Shown here: positions 6,476 to 14,222 of the stretch, piece after piece
Layout: each line of letters begins with the position of its first letter
Position numbering within the stretch: the stretch's first letter is position 1
The notes under the pieces: generated by a model
The model's database searches: none
Seen by the model: only the letters and a program-made list of their open reading frames with translations
What the model was told of the DNA's origin: nothing
Source of the DNA: Chloroflexota bacterium
Lineage (GTDB): Bacteria > Chloroflexota > Limnocylindria > P2-11E
DNA length: 15,767 nt
Assembly (NCBI GenBank): GCA_016875665.1
Contig: VGPA01000009.1
Location: 1-15,767, forward strand
Reading direction: 5' to 3'
Program-made: the position numbers and the translations under genes

Positions 6476-6689
6476 GGCCGGACGCACGGGAACGAGCAGG
6501 TGGTCGGCTCATGCCTGCCGGAGGCTACGGAGAGGCTCGGCACGAGCGCATCCCCGGCGTTGTCGGATCTCCATCCACAGCGCTCCGTGCCGGGCGACCG
6601 CGGCTGGATGAGCGGACGCCGCGTTGTCGACACGCGTGGAAAAGCTCCACTTCCGGGTGTGACGCGTCGTTCTGACAGCATTCTGGACG
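6451..6689. other. Intergenic region between divergent dnaB and epimerase genes
   Basis: About 240 bases with no convincing gene. An open frame at 6472-6681 on the minus strand has no family-like features. The region holds an 8-bp palindrome TGTCGACA (6625-6632) and a short inverted repeat GTGGA/TCCAC (6636-6640 and 6646-6650). The epimerase promoter should be here, but I see no clear -35/-10 pair. Confidence 0.4.
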
Positions 6690-7565
6690 GTGCGTGTGCT
6701 CGTGACCGGCGGCGCGGGGTTCATCGGCAGCCACGTCGTGGACGCGCTCGTGGCGCGCGGAGACAGCGTGGTGGTGCTCGACGACCTGTCGACGGGCTCG
6801 CGCGACAACGTGAACCGCGGCGCCGAGCTCCTCGTGGCGGACGTCGCGGACATCCGCGCGTACGGGCGGATGGGACGGGTCGACGCGATCGCGCACTTCG
6901 CCTCGAAGACGAAGGTGGTCGAGAGCATCGAGAAGCTGGAGGTGTACCGGCGGATCATCATCGGCGGGACGGCGCAGGCCGCCGACTTCGCGCGCGCCTG
7001 CGGGGCGCGCCTGGTGAACGTCTCCAGCGGCGGCGCCGGCTACGGCGAGACGCCGGTGTGCGCGAAGGAATCCGATCCGCTCGTGCCGGAGGCACCCTAC
7101 GGGCGGTTCAAGATCGAGGCCGAGGCGCTCCTTGCCGGCGCGAACGCCATGACGCTGCGGCTGGCCAACGTCTACGGGCCGCGCCAGCGCGGCGACCTCG
7201 AAGGCGGCGTGGTGTCGATCTTCAGCGAGCGCTGGTCGCGCGAGCCGCTGACGGTGTTCGGCGACGGAACGGCCGAGCGCGACTACGTCCACGTCGCGGA
7301 TGTCGTGGGCGCGACCCTCGCCGGCATCGGGGGTGTCCACACCGGCGCGTACAACGTGGGAACGGGCGTGGCAACGAGCGTCAACGCGCTCATCGCGGCG
7401 ATGACAGATCTGCTTGGTCCACCGGTGGGCGTGCACCGGGCGCCGCCGCGGGCGGGCGAGTTGCAACGCTCCTGCCTGGACCCCGGTAAGGCCGCGCGCG
7501 ACGGCTTCTGGCGTCCGTCGCTCGCCTTGGCCGAGGGGCTGCGGAAGATGTCCGCCGCGGCCTGA
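6690..7565 (+). CDS. NAD-dependent nucleotide-sugar epimerase/dehydratase (extended SDR)
   Basis: This enzyme belongs to the UDP-glucose 4-epimerase-like extended short-chain dehydrogenase family and likely interconverts an NDP-sugar for glycan synthesis. The 291-residue product begins with the Rossmann motif VTGGAGFIGSH (5-15) and an acidic NAD-ribose site (VVLDDLSTGS, 28-37). The catalytic Ser region is VNVSSGGAGYGE (109-120), and Y137-x3-K141 lies in PYGRFKIE. LANVYGPRQ and DYVHVADVV follow in the substrate-side domain. It is slightly shorter than typical GalE (about 310-340). The GTG at 6690 puts the Rossmann strand at the N-terminus, as expected. The substrate cannot be read from the sequence; nearby glycosyltransferases (8841-11161) are plausible users of its product. 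Confidence 0.88.
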   Translation: MRVLVTGGAGFIGSHVVDALVARGDSVVVLDDLSTGSRDNVNRGAELLVADVADIRAYGRMGRVDAIAHFASKTKVVESIEKLEVYRRIIIGGTAQAADFARACGARLVNVSSGGAGYGETPVCAKESDPLVPEAPYGRFKIEAEALLAGANAMTLRLANVYGPRQRGDLEGGVVSIFSERWSREPLTVFGDGTAERDYVHVADVVGATLAGIGGVHTGAYNVGTGVATSVNALIAAMTDLLGPPVGVHRAPPRAGELQRSCLDPGKAARDGFWRPSLALAEGLRKMSAAA

Positions 7566-7571
7566 ACCCGG

Positions 7572-7577
7572 TAGCAT
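7572..7577 (+). promoter_or_regulatory. Candidate -10 element of purA
   Basis: TAGCAT lies 8 bases before the purA GTG at 7586, so a transcript from it would be leaderless or nearly so. No good -35 is visible in the end of the epimerase gene, and purA may also be read through from it (20-base gap). Confidence 0.35.
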
Positions 7578-7585
7578 CACCCTAC

Positions 7586-8848
7586 GTGCCGGTAACCGCG
7601 GTCGTCGGCGCGCAATGGGGCGACGAAGGCAAGGGGAAGATCACCGACCTCCTCGCGCAGGAGGCGGATCTGGTCATCCGCTACCAGGGCGGCAACAACG
7701 CCGGCCACACCGTCGTCAACGATGCCGGCACCTTCAAGCTCCACCTCGTCCCCTCCGGGATCTTCAACCCGAGCTGCCTGAACGTGATCGGGCCGGGCAC
7801 CGTGGTCGACCTTCAGGTGCTCTGCAAGGAGATCGCGGGGCTCGAGGCCCAGGGCGTCCGGACCGAGAACATCCGCGTCTCCGACCGCGCCCATCTCCTC
7901 ATGCCGTGGCACATCGCGCTCGACCACCTGGACGAGCGCGAGCGCGGGCGGCAGAAGCTCGGCACGACTGGCCAGGGAGTCGGGCCCGCGTACGCGGACA
8001 AGGTCGCGCGCCACGGCATCCAGGTCTACGAGCTGCGCGACGAAAAGGCGTTCCGCGCGCGCGTCGCGCACGAGATCGAGACGAAGAACGTGATCCTCGA
8101 GCGGTTCGGCGACGCTCCGCTCGAGCCCGGGAAGGTGGCCGACGCGGTGCTCGCGGCGGCCGCGACCTTGGGCGACCGCATCACGGACACGCTCTCGCTG
8201 GTCGAGGCCGCCTTGCACAGGGACGCGAACATCCTTCTCGAAGGGCAGCTCGGCGCGATGCGCGACCTCGACTGGGGGATCTACCCGTACGTCACATCCT
8301 CCAACCCGCTGGCCGGCGGCGCCGCGGTGGGCGCGGGCATCCCGCCGCGCCGGATCACGCGCGTCATCGGCGTGGTGAAGGCGTACTCCACCGCCGTGGG
8401 CGAGGGGCCGTTCCCGACCGAGCTCCACGGCGATGAGGCGAAGGCGCTGCGCGAGATGGCGGACGAGTACGGCGCGACCACCGGACGCCCGCGCCGCGTG
8501 GGCTGGTTCGACGCGGTGGCGGTCCGCCACGCGCACCGGCTGAACGATTTCACCGAGATCGCGGTGACCAAGCTCGACATCCTCGGGGCGTACAAGCAGA
8601 TCCCGTTCTGCGGCGAGTACGAGCTCGACGGCAGGCGCACCACGAACATGCCGCCGACGCGCGTGCTCGAGCGCGTGACCCCGCGCTACGAGACGCTTCC
8701 CGGATGGTCGCGCTCGCTCTCGGGCGTGGGCGACCGCGCGCACCTGCCCCAGGAGGCGCGCGACTACCTGAAGCGGATCGAGGAAACCGTCGGCGCGAGG
8801 GTCGGCATGGTCGGCATCGGCCCGGAGCGCGGCGCCACCATCATCTAG
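7586..8848 (+). CDS. purA: Adenylosuccinate synthetase
   Basis: This enzyme catalyses the GTP-dependent joining of IMP and aspartate, the first step from IMP to AMP. The 420-residue product carries the P-loop GAQWGDEGKGK (8-18, catalytic D13), GGNNAGHT (35-42, H41), KLGTTGQGVGPAYADKVAR and YPYVTSSNPLAGG. It also has KAYSTAVGEGPFPTEL, the loop ATTGRPRRVGWFD and the GTP-binding TKLDIL. The IMP-contact loop reads EGQLGAMRD (219-227) where E. coli has EGAQGTLLD, so the usual Gln is Leu222 with a Gln one position earlier. Length and ends are normal. The GTG start leaves a family-like N-terminus. It overlaps the convergent glycosyltransferase gene by 8 bases. Confidence 0.96.
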   Translation: MPVTAVVGAQWGDEGKGKITDLLAQEADLVIRYQGGNNAGHTVVNDAGTFKLHLVPSGIFNPSCLNVIGPGTVVDLQVLCKEIAGLEAQGVRTENIRVSDRAHLLMPWHIALDHLDERERGRQKLGTTGQGVGPAYADKVARHGIQVYELRDEKAFRARVAHEIETKNVILERFGDAPLEPGKVADAVLAAAATLGDRITDTLSLVEAALHRDANILLEGQLGAMRDLDWGIYPYVTSSNPLAGGAAVGAGIPPRRITRVIGVVKAYSTAVGEGPFPTELHGDEAKALREMADEYGATTGRPRRVGWFDAVAVRHAHRLNDFTEIAVTKLDILGAYKQIPFCGEYELDGRRTTNMPPTRVLERVTPRYETLPGWSRSLSGVGDRAHLPQEARDYLKRIEETVGARVGMVGIGPERGATII

Positions 8849-9971
8849 GTCGAGACTCAGCTTCGCTGAGTCTCGATCGCGACGCACTTCGCTGAGTCGC
8901 CGCTTCGTACGCGCGCTCGGTCCGCTCGGCGACGAGCGGCCACGCCCACAGCTCGGCGCGACGTCGTCCCGACTCGCCCATGCGCCGCGCTCCCTCCGGA
9001 TCGCGCAGGAGCCCGAGGATCGCGGCCGCGATCGCGCGCGGCTCGTTCCGCGCGTGCACGCCGTCGATCCCCGCGCGGACGATCTCCCGCAGTGGCGGGA
9101 TGTCCCCGGCGATCACCGGGCATCCCGCGGCCCAGGCCTCGAGGTACGTGTGCCCGAACGTCTCATGGTCCGACGGCATGGCGAACACCGTGGCGCGCGC
9201 GTACGCGGCGGCCTTCTCCGCCTCGCTCACCACTCCGCGTTCCTCCCACCTCGGGTCGCGCGGCGGCGAGGAGGCGAGGAACCGGCGCTGGCCAACGGCC
9301 ACGAAGCGCGCGTCGGGCCGCTCCCGCCACACCAGCGGCGCGGCCGCGGCGATCGCGTCGTAGCCCTTGTACTTCTCCTTGCGGCCGACGAAGAGCACGG
9401 TCGCATGGTCGCGGGCCACCTCGGGCAGGGGCGCGAGGATCGGCCCGACCCCCGTGACGTGGACGCGTCGCGCGCCGCGCCCGCGGTACCACCCCGCCTC
9501 CCACTCGGTGAGCGCGAGGACGGCGTCGTCGCGCGCGTAGCGCGCGACGTCGGCGCGGGAGTCGCCGCTCCACGCCTGGCCGGGATGAACCAGCGGCGTC
9601 TCCACGAACGCGGCGCTCAACCGGCGGGCGATGCGCTCGAGCGGTCCGACCCATTCGCGCGCGAGGCTGTGCACCACCTCGGCCCCGTCGAGCGCGCGCG
9701 TCAGGGCCGCCGCATCGGGGAGCGCGGTGGGCAGCACGCCGTCGATCGCGGCGCCGAGCCGGCCGAAGCGCGCGGGCACGAACACGTAGGTCAGCCCGTC
9801 GATCACGTGCCGCGTCGCCGGTTCGGGGATCCCGGGCCGTCTCCAGGCGGGGCGCATGCCGACCAGCGTCACGTGGTGCCCGCGGTCACGGAGCGCGGCC
9901 GCGAGCGCGCGCGCCTGCGCCTCGGAGCCGCCGACCGTGGAGAGGAGCTTCTTCGCGATCGCGACGCGCAT
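8841..9971 (-). CDS. GT4-family glycosyltransferase (second of a tandem pair)
   Basis: This is a GT-B fold retaining glycosyltransferase of the GT4 type, expected in the cytoplasm or at the inner membrane face, transferring sugar from a nucleotide donor. The 376-residue product has N-terminal VGGSE (13-17), PLVHPGQ (126-132), TEWEAGWY (155-162), donor-site GRKEKYKG (196-203) and the E-x7-E motif from E270 to E278 in HETFGHTYLE. The C-terminal domain ends in a Rossmann helix region. It aligns along most of its length with the upstream glycosyltransferase. The ATG at 9971 overlaps the preceding TGA by one base (TGATG). Its last residues (366-374) are encoded by a perfect hairpin next to the purA stop, so the tail is probably repeat-derived. 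Acceptor and sugar are unknown. Confidence 0.88.
   Translation of the reverse strand: MRVAIAKKLLSTVGGSEAQARALAAALRDRGHHVTLVGMRPAWRRPGIPEPATRHVIDGLTYVFVPARFGRLGAAIDGVLPTALPDAAALTRALDGAEVVHSLAREWVGPLERIARRLSAAFVETPLVHPGQAWSGDSRADVARYARDDAVLALTEWEAGWYRGRGARRVHVTGVGPILAPLPEVARDHATVLFVGRKEKYKGYDAIAAAAPLVWRERPDARFVAVGQRRFLASSPPRDPRWEERGVVSEAEKAAAYARATVFAMPSDHETFGHTYLEAWAAGCPVIAGDIPPLREIVRAGIDGVHARNEPRAIAAAILGLLRDPEGARRMGESGRRRAELWAWPLVAERTERAYEAATQRSASRSRLSEAESRPR
8850..8876. terminator. Perfect 12-bp hairpin after purA, inside the convergent gene's tail
   Basis: Positions 8850-8861 pair perfectly with 8865-8876 around a TTC loop, two bases after the purA stop. It could end purA transcription, but no T-run follows on the plus strand. 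It also forms codons 366-374 of the convergent glycosyltransferase. Confidence 0.55.
8861..8898. repeat. 12-bp direct repeat adjoining the hairpin
   Basis: CTTCGCTGAGTC occurs at 8861-8872 and again at 8887-8898. The first copy is the right half of the 8850-8876 hairpin. The second copy lies within a weaker stem (8879-8883 with 8896-8900). The two copies fall in different reading frames of the minus-strand gene. This looks like a small repetitive palindromic element. Confidence 0.6.
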
Positions 9972-11161
9972 CAGACGCCCGCCGCCGCGACCTCCGCTGC
10001 GGGACGGGCGGCCGCGTAGCCGGCCTCCACCCGGTCGATCACCGTGTCCCAGGCCCAGCGCGAGGCGACCTTGGCCTCGCCCGCCGCGCCCATCGTGCGC
10101 GCGGCCGCGGGGTCGTCGATGAGCCGCAGGAGCGCGTCGGCCACTGCACGCGGGCTCTGCTCCACGAGCAGGCCGTCGCGTCCGTCGTCGATCACCTCGC
10201 GCACCGAGGGGATGTCGCAGCCGATCACCGGCTTGCCGTGCATCCATGCTTCGAGATAGCCGAGGCCGAAGGTCTCGTGCTTGGAGGGCATCGCGAAGAC
10301 GTCGCACGCTTCGAGGGCCGCGTCCTTCGTCGCCGCGGTCGCATCCTCGATGTCGAGGATCCGCTCGTCGTGATAGCGGCGGAAGTCGTCGAAGAACGCG
10401 GAGTAGAAGCCGTGGATGCCGATGAACGCGAAGCGCGTCTCGGGGTGGCGGCGCCACACCGTTTCCGTCGCGTCGAGGATCTGGATGTAGCCCTTGTACC
10501 GCTCCCGGCGTCCGATGTACAGGACGAGCGGCGCGCCCGCGGGAATGCCATGCGCGGCGCGGAACGCGTCGCCGCCGCCGCGCACGCTCGCGTTCGGACC
10601 CATCCCCGTGACGACGATGCGTGACGGCGCGACCCCGCGCTCGGCGTACCAGCCGCGCTCCCATTCGGTCATCGTGGTGATGAGCGCCGCGCGCCGGTAG
10701 CGCTGGAGATCCGCCGGCTGATCGCCCCCATGGAACTGGCCCGGGTGGGCGAGCGGCGTGGCGACGACCGGCACGCCGAGCGCGTCCGCGACCTCGAGCG
10801 TGCTCGAGAGGTACTCGCGCCCTACGTTGTGCACAAGCTCGCGGTCGCGCATGAACCGCTCGAGCACGTCGACGCGCATCAGGTCGATGAGCGTCGTCGC
10901 GTCAGCGGCCATTCCGAGCAGGCCGCCGCGAGGCTTCACCTGGACCACCTCGACCCCGCGGTCGCGAAACACGCGGTGGTCGTCGCACGTCTGGGGGCCG
11001 AACCGCGCCGCCGGATAGCGGCTGTCCTCACGGTCGGTCGGCCACGCGCACACCACACGTACGTCGTGTCCGCGTTCGGCGAGCCGCGTGGCGAACTGGA
11101 ACGCGAGGCTCTCCGAGCCGCCGACCGGCGCGTAGCCGCGCTTCACGAACAGGACCTTCAC
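9971..11161 (-). CDS. GT4-family glycosyltransferase (first of a tandem pair)
   Basis: This GT-B glycosyltransferase has 396 residues. The N-terminal acceptor domain begins KVLFVKRGYAPVGGSES (2-18). Shared motifs with its downstream partner are PLAHPGQ (136-142) and TEWERGWY (165-172). The donor domain has GRRERYKG (217-224) and E296-x7-E304 in HETFGLGYLE. It then has KPVIGCDIPSVREVIDDG, typical of GT4 enzymes. There are no membrane segments. The GTG at 11161 gives the expected Rossmann start and follows the HNH gene stop by 10 bases. The donor, acceptor and pathway are unknown. Co-direction with its paralogue suggests successive steps on one glycan, lipid or small molecule. Confidence 0.9.
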   Translation of the reverse strand: MKVLFVKRGYAPVGGSESLAFQFATRLAERGHDVRVVCAWPTDREDSRYPAARFGPQTCDDHRVFRDRGVEVVQVKPRGGLLGMAADATTLIDLMRVDVLERFMRDRELVHNVGREYLSSTLEVADALGVPVVATPLAHPGQFHGGDQPADLQRYRRAALITTMTEWERGWYAERGVAPSRIVVTGMGPNASVRGGGDAFRAAHGIPAGAPLVLYIGRRERYKGYIQILDATETVWRRHPETRFAFIGIHGFYSAFFDDFRRYHDERILDIEDATAATKDAALEACDVFAMPSKHETFGLGYLEAWMHGKPVIGCDIPSVREVIDDGRDGLLVEQSPRAVADALLRLIDDPAAARTMGAAGEAKVASRWAWDTVIDRVEAGYAAARPAAEVAAAGV

Positions 11162-11171
11162 GAAAGGCGGC

Positions 11172-11708
11172 TCACGACGCCGCGGACGCAGCCTCGTCCA
11201 TACCGAGGAACTTGCGCCACGACCCTTCGCCAGCGCGAACGTACGACCCGTACAGGAAACGCGGCGTGGACGGGGGACGGAACGGCGTGCGCGAAAGGTC
11301 CATCCGCGCTTCCGTCACCGTCCGCCCGCCCTTGCGGTGATTGCACGACTTGCATGCCGCGACCACGTTCTCCCAGACGTGCTGCCCGCCTCGGTGCCGC
11401 GGTACCACGTGGTCGAGGGTCAGGTCGTGGGCCCGCTTCCCGCAGTACTGGCAGGTGTGGTCGTCGCGTTGGAGCACTTCCTTCCGCGTCATCTTGAGCA
11501 CCGGGCGCGGGCGGCGGATGTGGTAGGCGAGGCGGATGACGGAGGGCGAGGCGAGCGTGCGCCGCTCGCTGGTCACGACATGCCCGTTGTTCTCGATGAC
11601 CACGGCCTTCTGCTTCTCCAGGAGCACCACCGCGCGGCGCACGTTGCACACGTTGAGCGGCTGGTAATCTAGGTTGAGCACGAGGACGCTGCGGTCCACG
11701 ACGGCCAT
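11172..11708 (-). CDS. HNH endonuclease-family protein
   Basis: This is a predicted metal-dependent nuclease with a zinc-ribbon HNH core. The 178-residue product has paired cysteines C86/C89 (CQYCG) and C119/C122 (CKSCN). It has the catalytic-type LDHVVPRHRGG (98-108), N114 in WENVV and H124. The N-terminal VLVLNLDYQPLNVCNVRRAV (9-28) is typical of a broadly distributed stand-alone HNH family, often chromosomal and of unknown cellular role. There is no specificity domain, integrase or intein partner, so it does not look like a homing or restriction enzyme. The ATG at 11708 lies 9 bases after a -10-like TAAAAT, suggesting a leaderless mRNA. It is the first gene of a minus-strand unit with two glycosyltransferases. 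Confidence 0.88.
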   Translation of the reverse strand: MAVVDRSVLVLNLDYQPLNVCNVRRAVVLLEKQKAVVIENNGHVVTSERRTLASPSVIRLAYHIRRPRPVLKMTRKEVLQRDDHTCQYCGKRAHDLTLDHVVPRHRGGQHVWENVVAACKSCNHRKGGRTVTEARMDLSRTPFRPPSTPRFLYGSYVRAGEGSWRKFLGMDEAASAAS

Positions 11709-11717
11709 GGCGGATCG

Positions 11718-11742
11718 ATTTTAGGGGGCGTCCGAGTAGAAT
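11718..11742. promoter_or_regulatory. Back-to-back -10 elements for the HNH gene and pdxS
   Basis: In the 44-base divergent gap, TAAAAT (minus, 11723-11718) sits 9 bases before the HNH ATG. TAGAAT (plus, 11737-11742) sits 10 bases before the pdxS ATG. Neither has a good -35. Both would give leaders of only a few bases. Confidence 0.5.
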
Positions 11743-11752
11743 CGACGGTTGG

Positions 11753-12664
11753 ATGACGACGACGAAATCGCTCCCCCGCGAGCCGGAGACCGGCACTTGG
11801 CTGGTCAAGAAGGGCCATGCCGAGATGCTCAAGGGCGGCGTCATCATGGACGTCGTCACGGCCGAGCAGGCCCGGATCGCCGAGGAGGCGGGCGCCTGCG
11901 CCGTCATGGCGCTGGAGCGCGTCCCGTCGGACATCCGCGCCGCCGGCGGCGTCGCCAGGATGAGCGATCCGTCGATGATCCTCGAGATCATGGCCGCCGT
12001 GACCATCCCGGTCATGGCCAAGTGCCGCATCGGGCACTTCGCGGAGGCCCAGGTCCTCCAGTCGCTGGGCGTCGACTACATCGACGAGAGCGAGGTCCTC
12101 ACGCCGGCGGACGAGCGATACCACGTCGACAAGCACGCCTTCACGGTGCCGTTCGTCTGCGGCGCGCGCGAGCTGGGCGAAGCGCTGCGCCGGCTCAACG
12201 AGGGCGCCGCCATGATCCGCAGCAAGGGCGAGGCGGGCACCGGCAACATCGTCGAAGCCGTCCGCCACATCCGCGCGATCACGGAGGGGATCAAGGAGCT
12301 CGCCGACCTCGACGCGGCGGGCCTCGCCGCGAAAGCCAAGGAGTACCGCGTGCCGGTCGAGCTGGTGAAGCAGGTCGCGAAGGATCAGAAGCTCCCGGTG
12401 GTCATGTTCTGCGCGGGCGGCATCGCCACCCCGGCCGACGCGTCGCTGATGATGCAGCTGGGCGCCGAGGGGAACTTCGTGGGCAGCGGCATCTTCAAGT
12501 CGAGCGACCCGGCCAAGCGCGCGAAGGCGATCGTCGAGGCGACCACCCACTTCATGGACCCGGGCCTCGTGGCCGAGGTCTCGCGCGGCCTCGGTGAAGC
12601 GATGCGCGGCATCGCGCTCGAGGCGATCCCGCCCGAGGAGCGCCTCGCGCGCCGCGGCTGGTGA
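11753..12664 (+). CDS. pdxS: Pyridoxal 5'-phosphate synthase subunit PdxS
   Basis: This is the synthase subunit that builds PLP from ribose 5-phosphate, glyceraldehyde 3-phosphate and ammonia supplied by PdxT. The 303-residue (beta/alpha)8 protein has KGGVIMDVV (27-35, D33) and RVPSDIRAAGGVARM (56-70). The ribose-binding lysine is K90 in MAKCRIGH and the second catalytic lysine is K158 in IRSKGEAGTGN. The phosphate loops are FCAGGIATPADA and NFVGSGIFKS. The positions are offset by nine from the B. subtilis enzyme, in keeping with a slightly longer N-terminus. The stop overlaps pdxT by 4 bp. Confidence 0.97.
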   Translation: MTTTKSLPREPETGTWLVKKGHAEMLKGGVIMDVVTAEQARIAEEAGACAVMALERVPSDIRAAGGVARMSDPSMILEIMAAVTIPVMAKCRIGHFAEAQVLQSLGVDYIDESEVLTPADERYHVDKHAFTVPFVCGARELGEALRRLNEGAAMIRSKGEAGTGNIVEAVRHIRAITEGIKELADLDAAGLAAKAKEYRVPVELVKQVAKDQKLPVVMFCAGGIATPADASLMMQLGAEGNFVGSGIFKSSDPAKRAKAIVEATTHFMDPGLVAEVSRGLGEAMRGIALEAIPPEERLARRGW

Positions 12665-13242
12665 CCCCGGCCGCGCGCCGGGTCGGCGTGCTCGCGCTCC
12701 AGGGCGACTTCCGCGAGCACCGCGAGCGGTTGGCCGCGCTCGGCGCGCACGCGAGCGAGGTCCGCCGCCCGGAGCAGCTCGACGGCCTCGACGCCCTGGT
12801 GATCCCCGGCGGCGAGAGCACCACCATCGGCAAGCTCGCTCTCCAGTACGGAATCGTCGACGCGCTCCGCGCGCGTGCGGCGGCGGGCATGGCGGTCTGG
12901 GGCACCTGCGCGGGTGCGATCTTCATCGCGCGTGAGGTGCCGAACCATCCGCACCCGCTCGCCGCCTTGATGGACATCGCGGTGGAGCGCAACGCGTTCG
13001 GGCGCCAGGTCGACTCCTTCGAGGTCGATCTCGACGTGCCGGCGCTGAGCGGGCCGCCGTTCCACGGCGTGTTCATCCGCGCGCCGAAGATCACGCGCGT
13101 CGGGCCGGCGGTCGAGGTGATCGCGACGCTCGCCGACGGCAGCGTCGTCGCCGCCCGTGAGGGGCGCATGCTCGCCACCTCGTTCCATCCCGAGCTCACA
13201 TCCGACGACCGTTTCCACGCGTTCTTCCTGCGGATGACGTGA
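12661..13242 (+). CDS. pdxT: Pyridoxal 5'-phosphate synthase glutaminase subunit PdxT
   Basis: This class I glutaminase hydrolyses glutamine and channels ammonia to PdxS in the 12+12 complex. The 193-residue product shows the expected order: VGVLALQGDFREH (8-20), the oxyanion-region PGGESTTIGKL (49-59), nucleophile C83 in WGTCAGAI, AFGRQVDSF (112-120) and the catalytic pair H176/E178 in SFHPELT. The GTG start overlaps the pdxS TGA (GTGA), and its own TGA overlaps the next GTG the same way, implying coupled translation. Confidence 0.97.
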   Translation: MTPAARRVGVLALQGDFREHRERLAALGAHASEVRRPEQLDGLDALVIPGGESTTIGKLALQYGIVDALRARAAAGMAVWGTCAGAIFIAREVPNHPHPLAALMDIAVERNAFGRQVDSFEVDLDVPALSGPPFHGVFIRAPKITRVGPAVEVIATLADGSVVAAREGRMLATSFHPELTSDDRFHAFFLRMT

Positions 13243-14222
13243 GCACCCGCGGGGCGGGCCCGACGGATCTCGTCGGCTTCAGGCACCTCCTGAGGGCCGC
13301 GCTCGAGCACGGTGAAGGTCTCCTCGCCTCGGCGTTGCCCCAGCCCTTTGCCAGCGGCGCGGTCGGATCGTGGGCCGCGTACCTGCCCGGCGTCCTCGGG
13401 CTCGGCGGCCGTCTGCGCGTCTTCGTCGACGACCATCGCGGCGAGCTGCGCAGCGTCGCGCTCGTCTACGACGGCCGGCGTCCGGAGTGGGTCCTCCTCA
13501 CCCTCGCCTCCGCGGCCGTCCCCGAGGGCCCCGACAGCGCGTTCCGCCTCCTGTCGGAGGTCGCGGCGTCGGCCGCCCGCGCCGGCATGCAGCGGCTCTT
13601 CGCCGCGGTCCCCCTCGACGCAAGCGCCCAGGAGCCGTTCTTCCAGGCCGGCTTCTACTCCTACACCCGCGAGGCCTGGTACGTCTCCGGCCGCAGCGTC
13701 TTCGGCGATCCCGGCCCGATCGACTTCCGCGATGCGGGCGGCGGGGATGCCCACGACCTGTTCCGGCTGTACGTGGCGACCACGCCGCACGCGGTGCAGC
13801 GCGCGGAGCAGCTCTCGATGGAGGACTTCGACCCGGCGCGGCGCTCCGGCATGTACGACCAGCCCCACCTCATCGGCGGCAATCCCCTGGCCATGCGCCG
13901 GACCGGGGCACTGGTCGCGACCACGGGGGACACTCTCTTGGGCGTGGCGCTCGCGTTCGCGGGGACCGACCTTCACCCGCACGTGTTAAGGGTGCGGACC
14001 CGGGCCGGCGACGTGGACCACGCGCGGGACCTCGTCCGCCTCGCGGCCCGGCGCCAGCCGCCGGGCCGGCCGATGGTCTCGCCCATCCGCTCGTACGAGG
14101 AGCACGTGGCGCGCGCGCTGCTCGCGGAGGGCTTTCGCGAGGCGGGCACGGCTATGCTTTTCGTCAAGGAGCTCGCCGTTCGCATCGAAGAGCCGGCGTT
14201 CGCGCCGGCGGTGGTGAGATGA
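13239..14222 (+). CDS. Putative GNAT-fold acetyltransferase-like protein
   Basis: This 327-residue soluble protein resembles a degenerate or tandem GNAT arrangement. The first part has strands and a helix (ELRSVALVYDGRRPEWVLLT, then SEVAASAARAGMQRLFAAVP) followed by an EPFFQAGFYSYTREAWYV segment. This pattern is common in GNAT domains, where a residue cluster near the C-terminus reads GF-aromatic. A second, similar C-terminal half ends RALLAEGFREAGTAMLFVKE. A clear acetyl-CoA pyrophosphate loop (Q/R-x-x-G-x-G/A) is not visible, so catalysis is uncertain. The GTG start overlaps the pdxT stop and the stop overlaps the next ATG, so it is part of the pdx operon. The family assignment is by pattern only. 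Confidence 0.6.
   Translation: MSTRGAGPTDLVGFRHLLRAALEHGEGLLASALPQPFASGAVGSWAAYLPGVLGLGGRLRVFVDDHRGELRSVALVYDGRRPEWVLLTLASAAVPEGPDSAFRLLSEVAASAARAGMQRLFAAVPLDASAQEPFFQAGFYSYTREAWYVSGRSVFGDPGPIDFRDAGGGDAHDLFRLYVATTPHAVQRAEQLSMEDFDPARRSGMYDQPHLIGGNPLAMRRTGALVATTGDTLLGVALAFAGTDLHPHVLRVRTRAGDVDHARDLVRLAARRQPPGRPMVSPIRSYEEHVARALLAEGFREAGTAMLFVKELAVRIEEPAFAPAVVR

Noticed and set aside
6472..6681. 69-codon minus-strand open frame in the dnaB-epimerase gap
   Set aside because: No family pattern, unusual composition and no ribosome-binding site; it would also overlap the dnaB promoter region.
7577..8887. Minus-strand open frame opposite purA
   Set aside because: Complement of purA with Arg/Asp/Val-rich composition and no family pattern.
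12552..13982. Minus-strand open frame opposite pdxT and the GNAT-like gene
   Set aside because: Opposes recognisable PdxT with its full catalytic triad; no independent motif.
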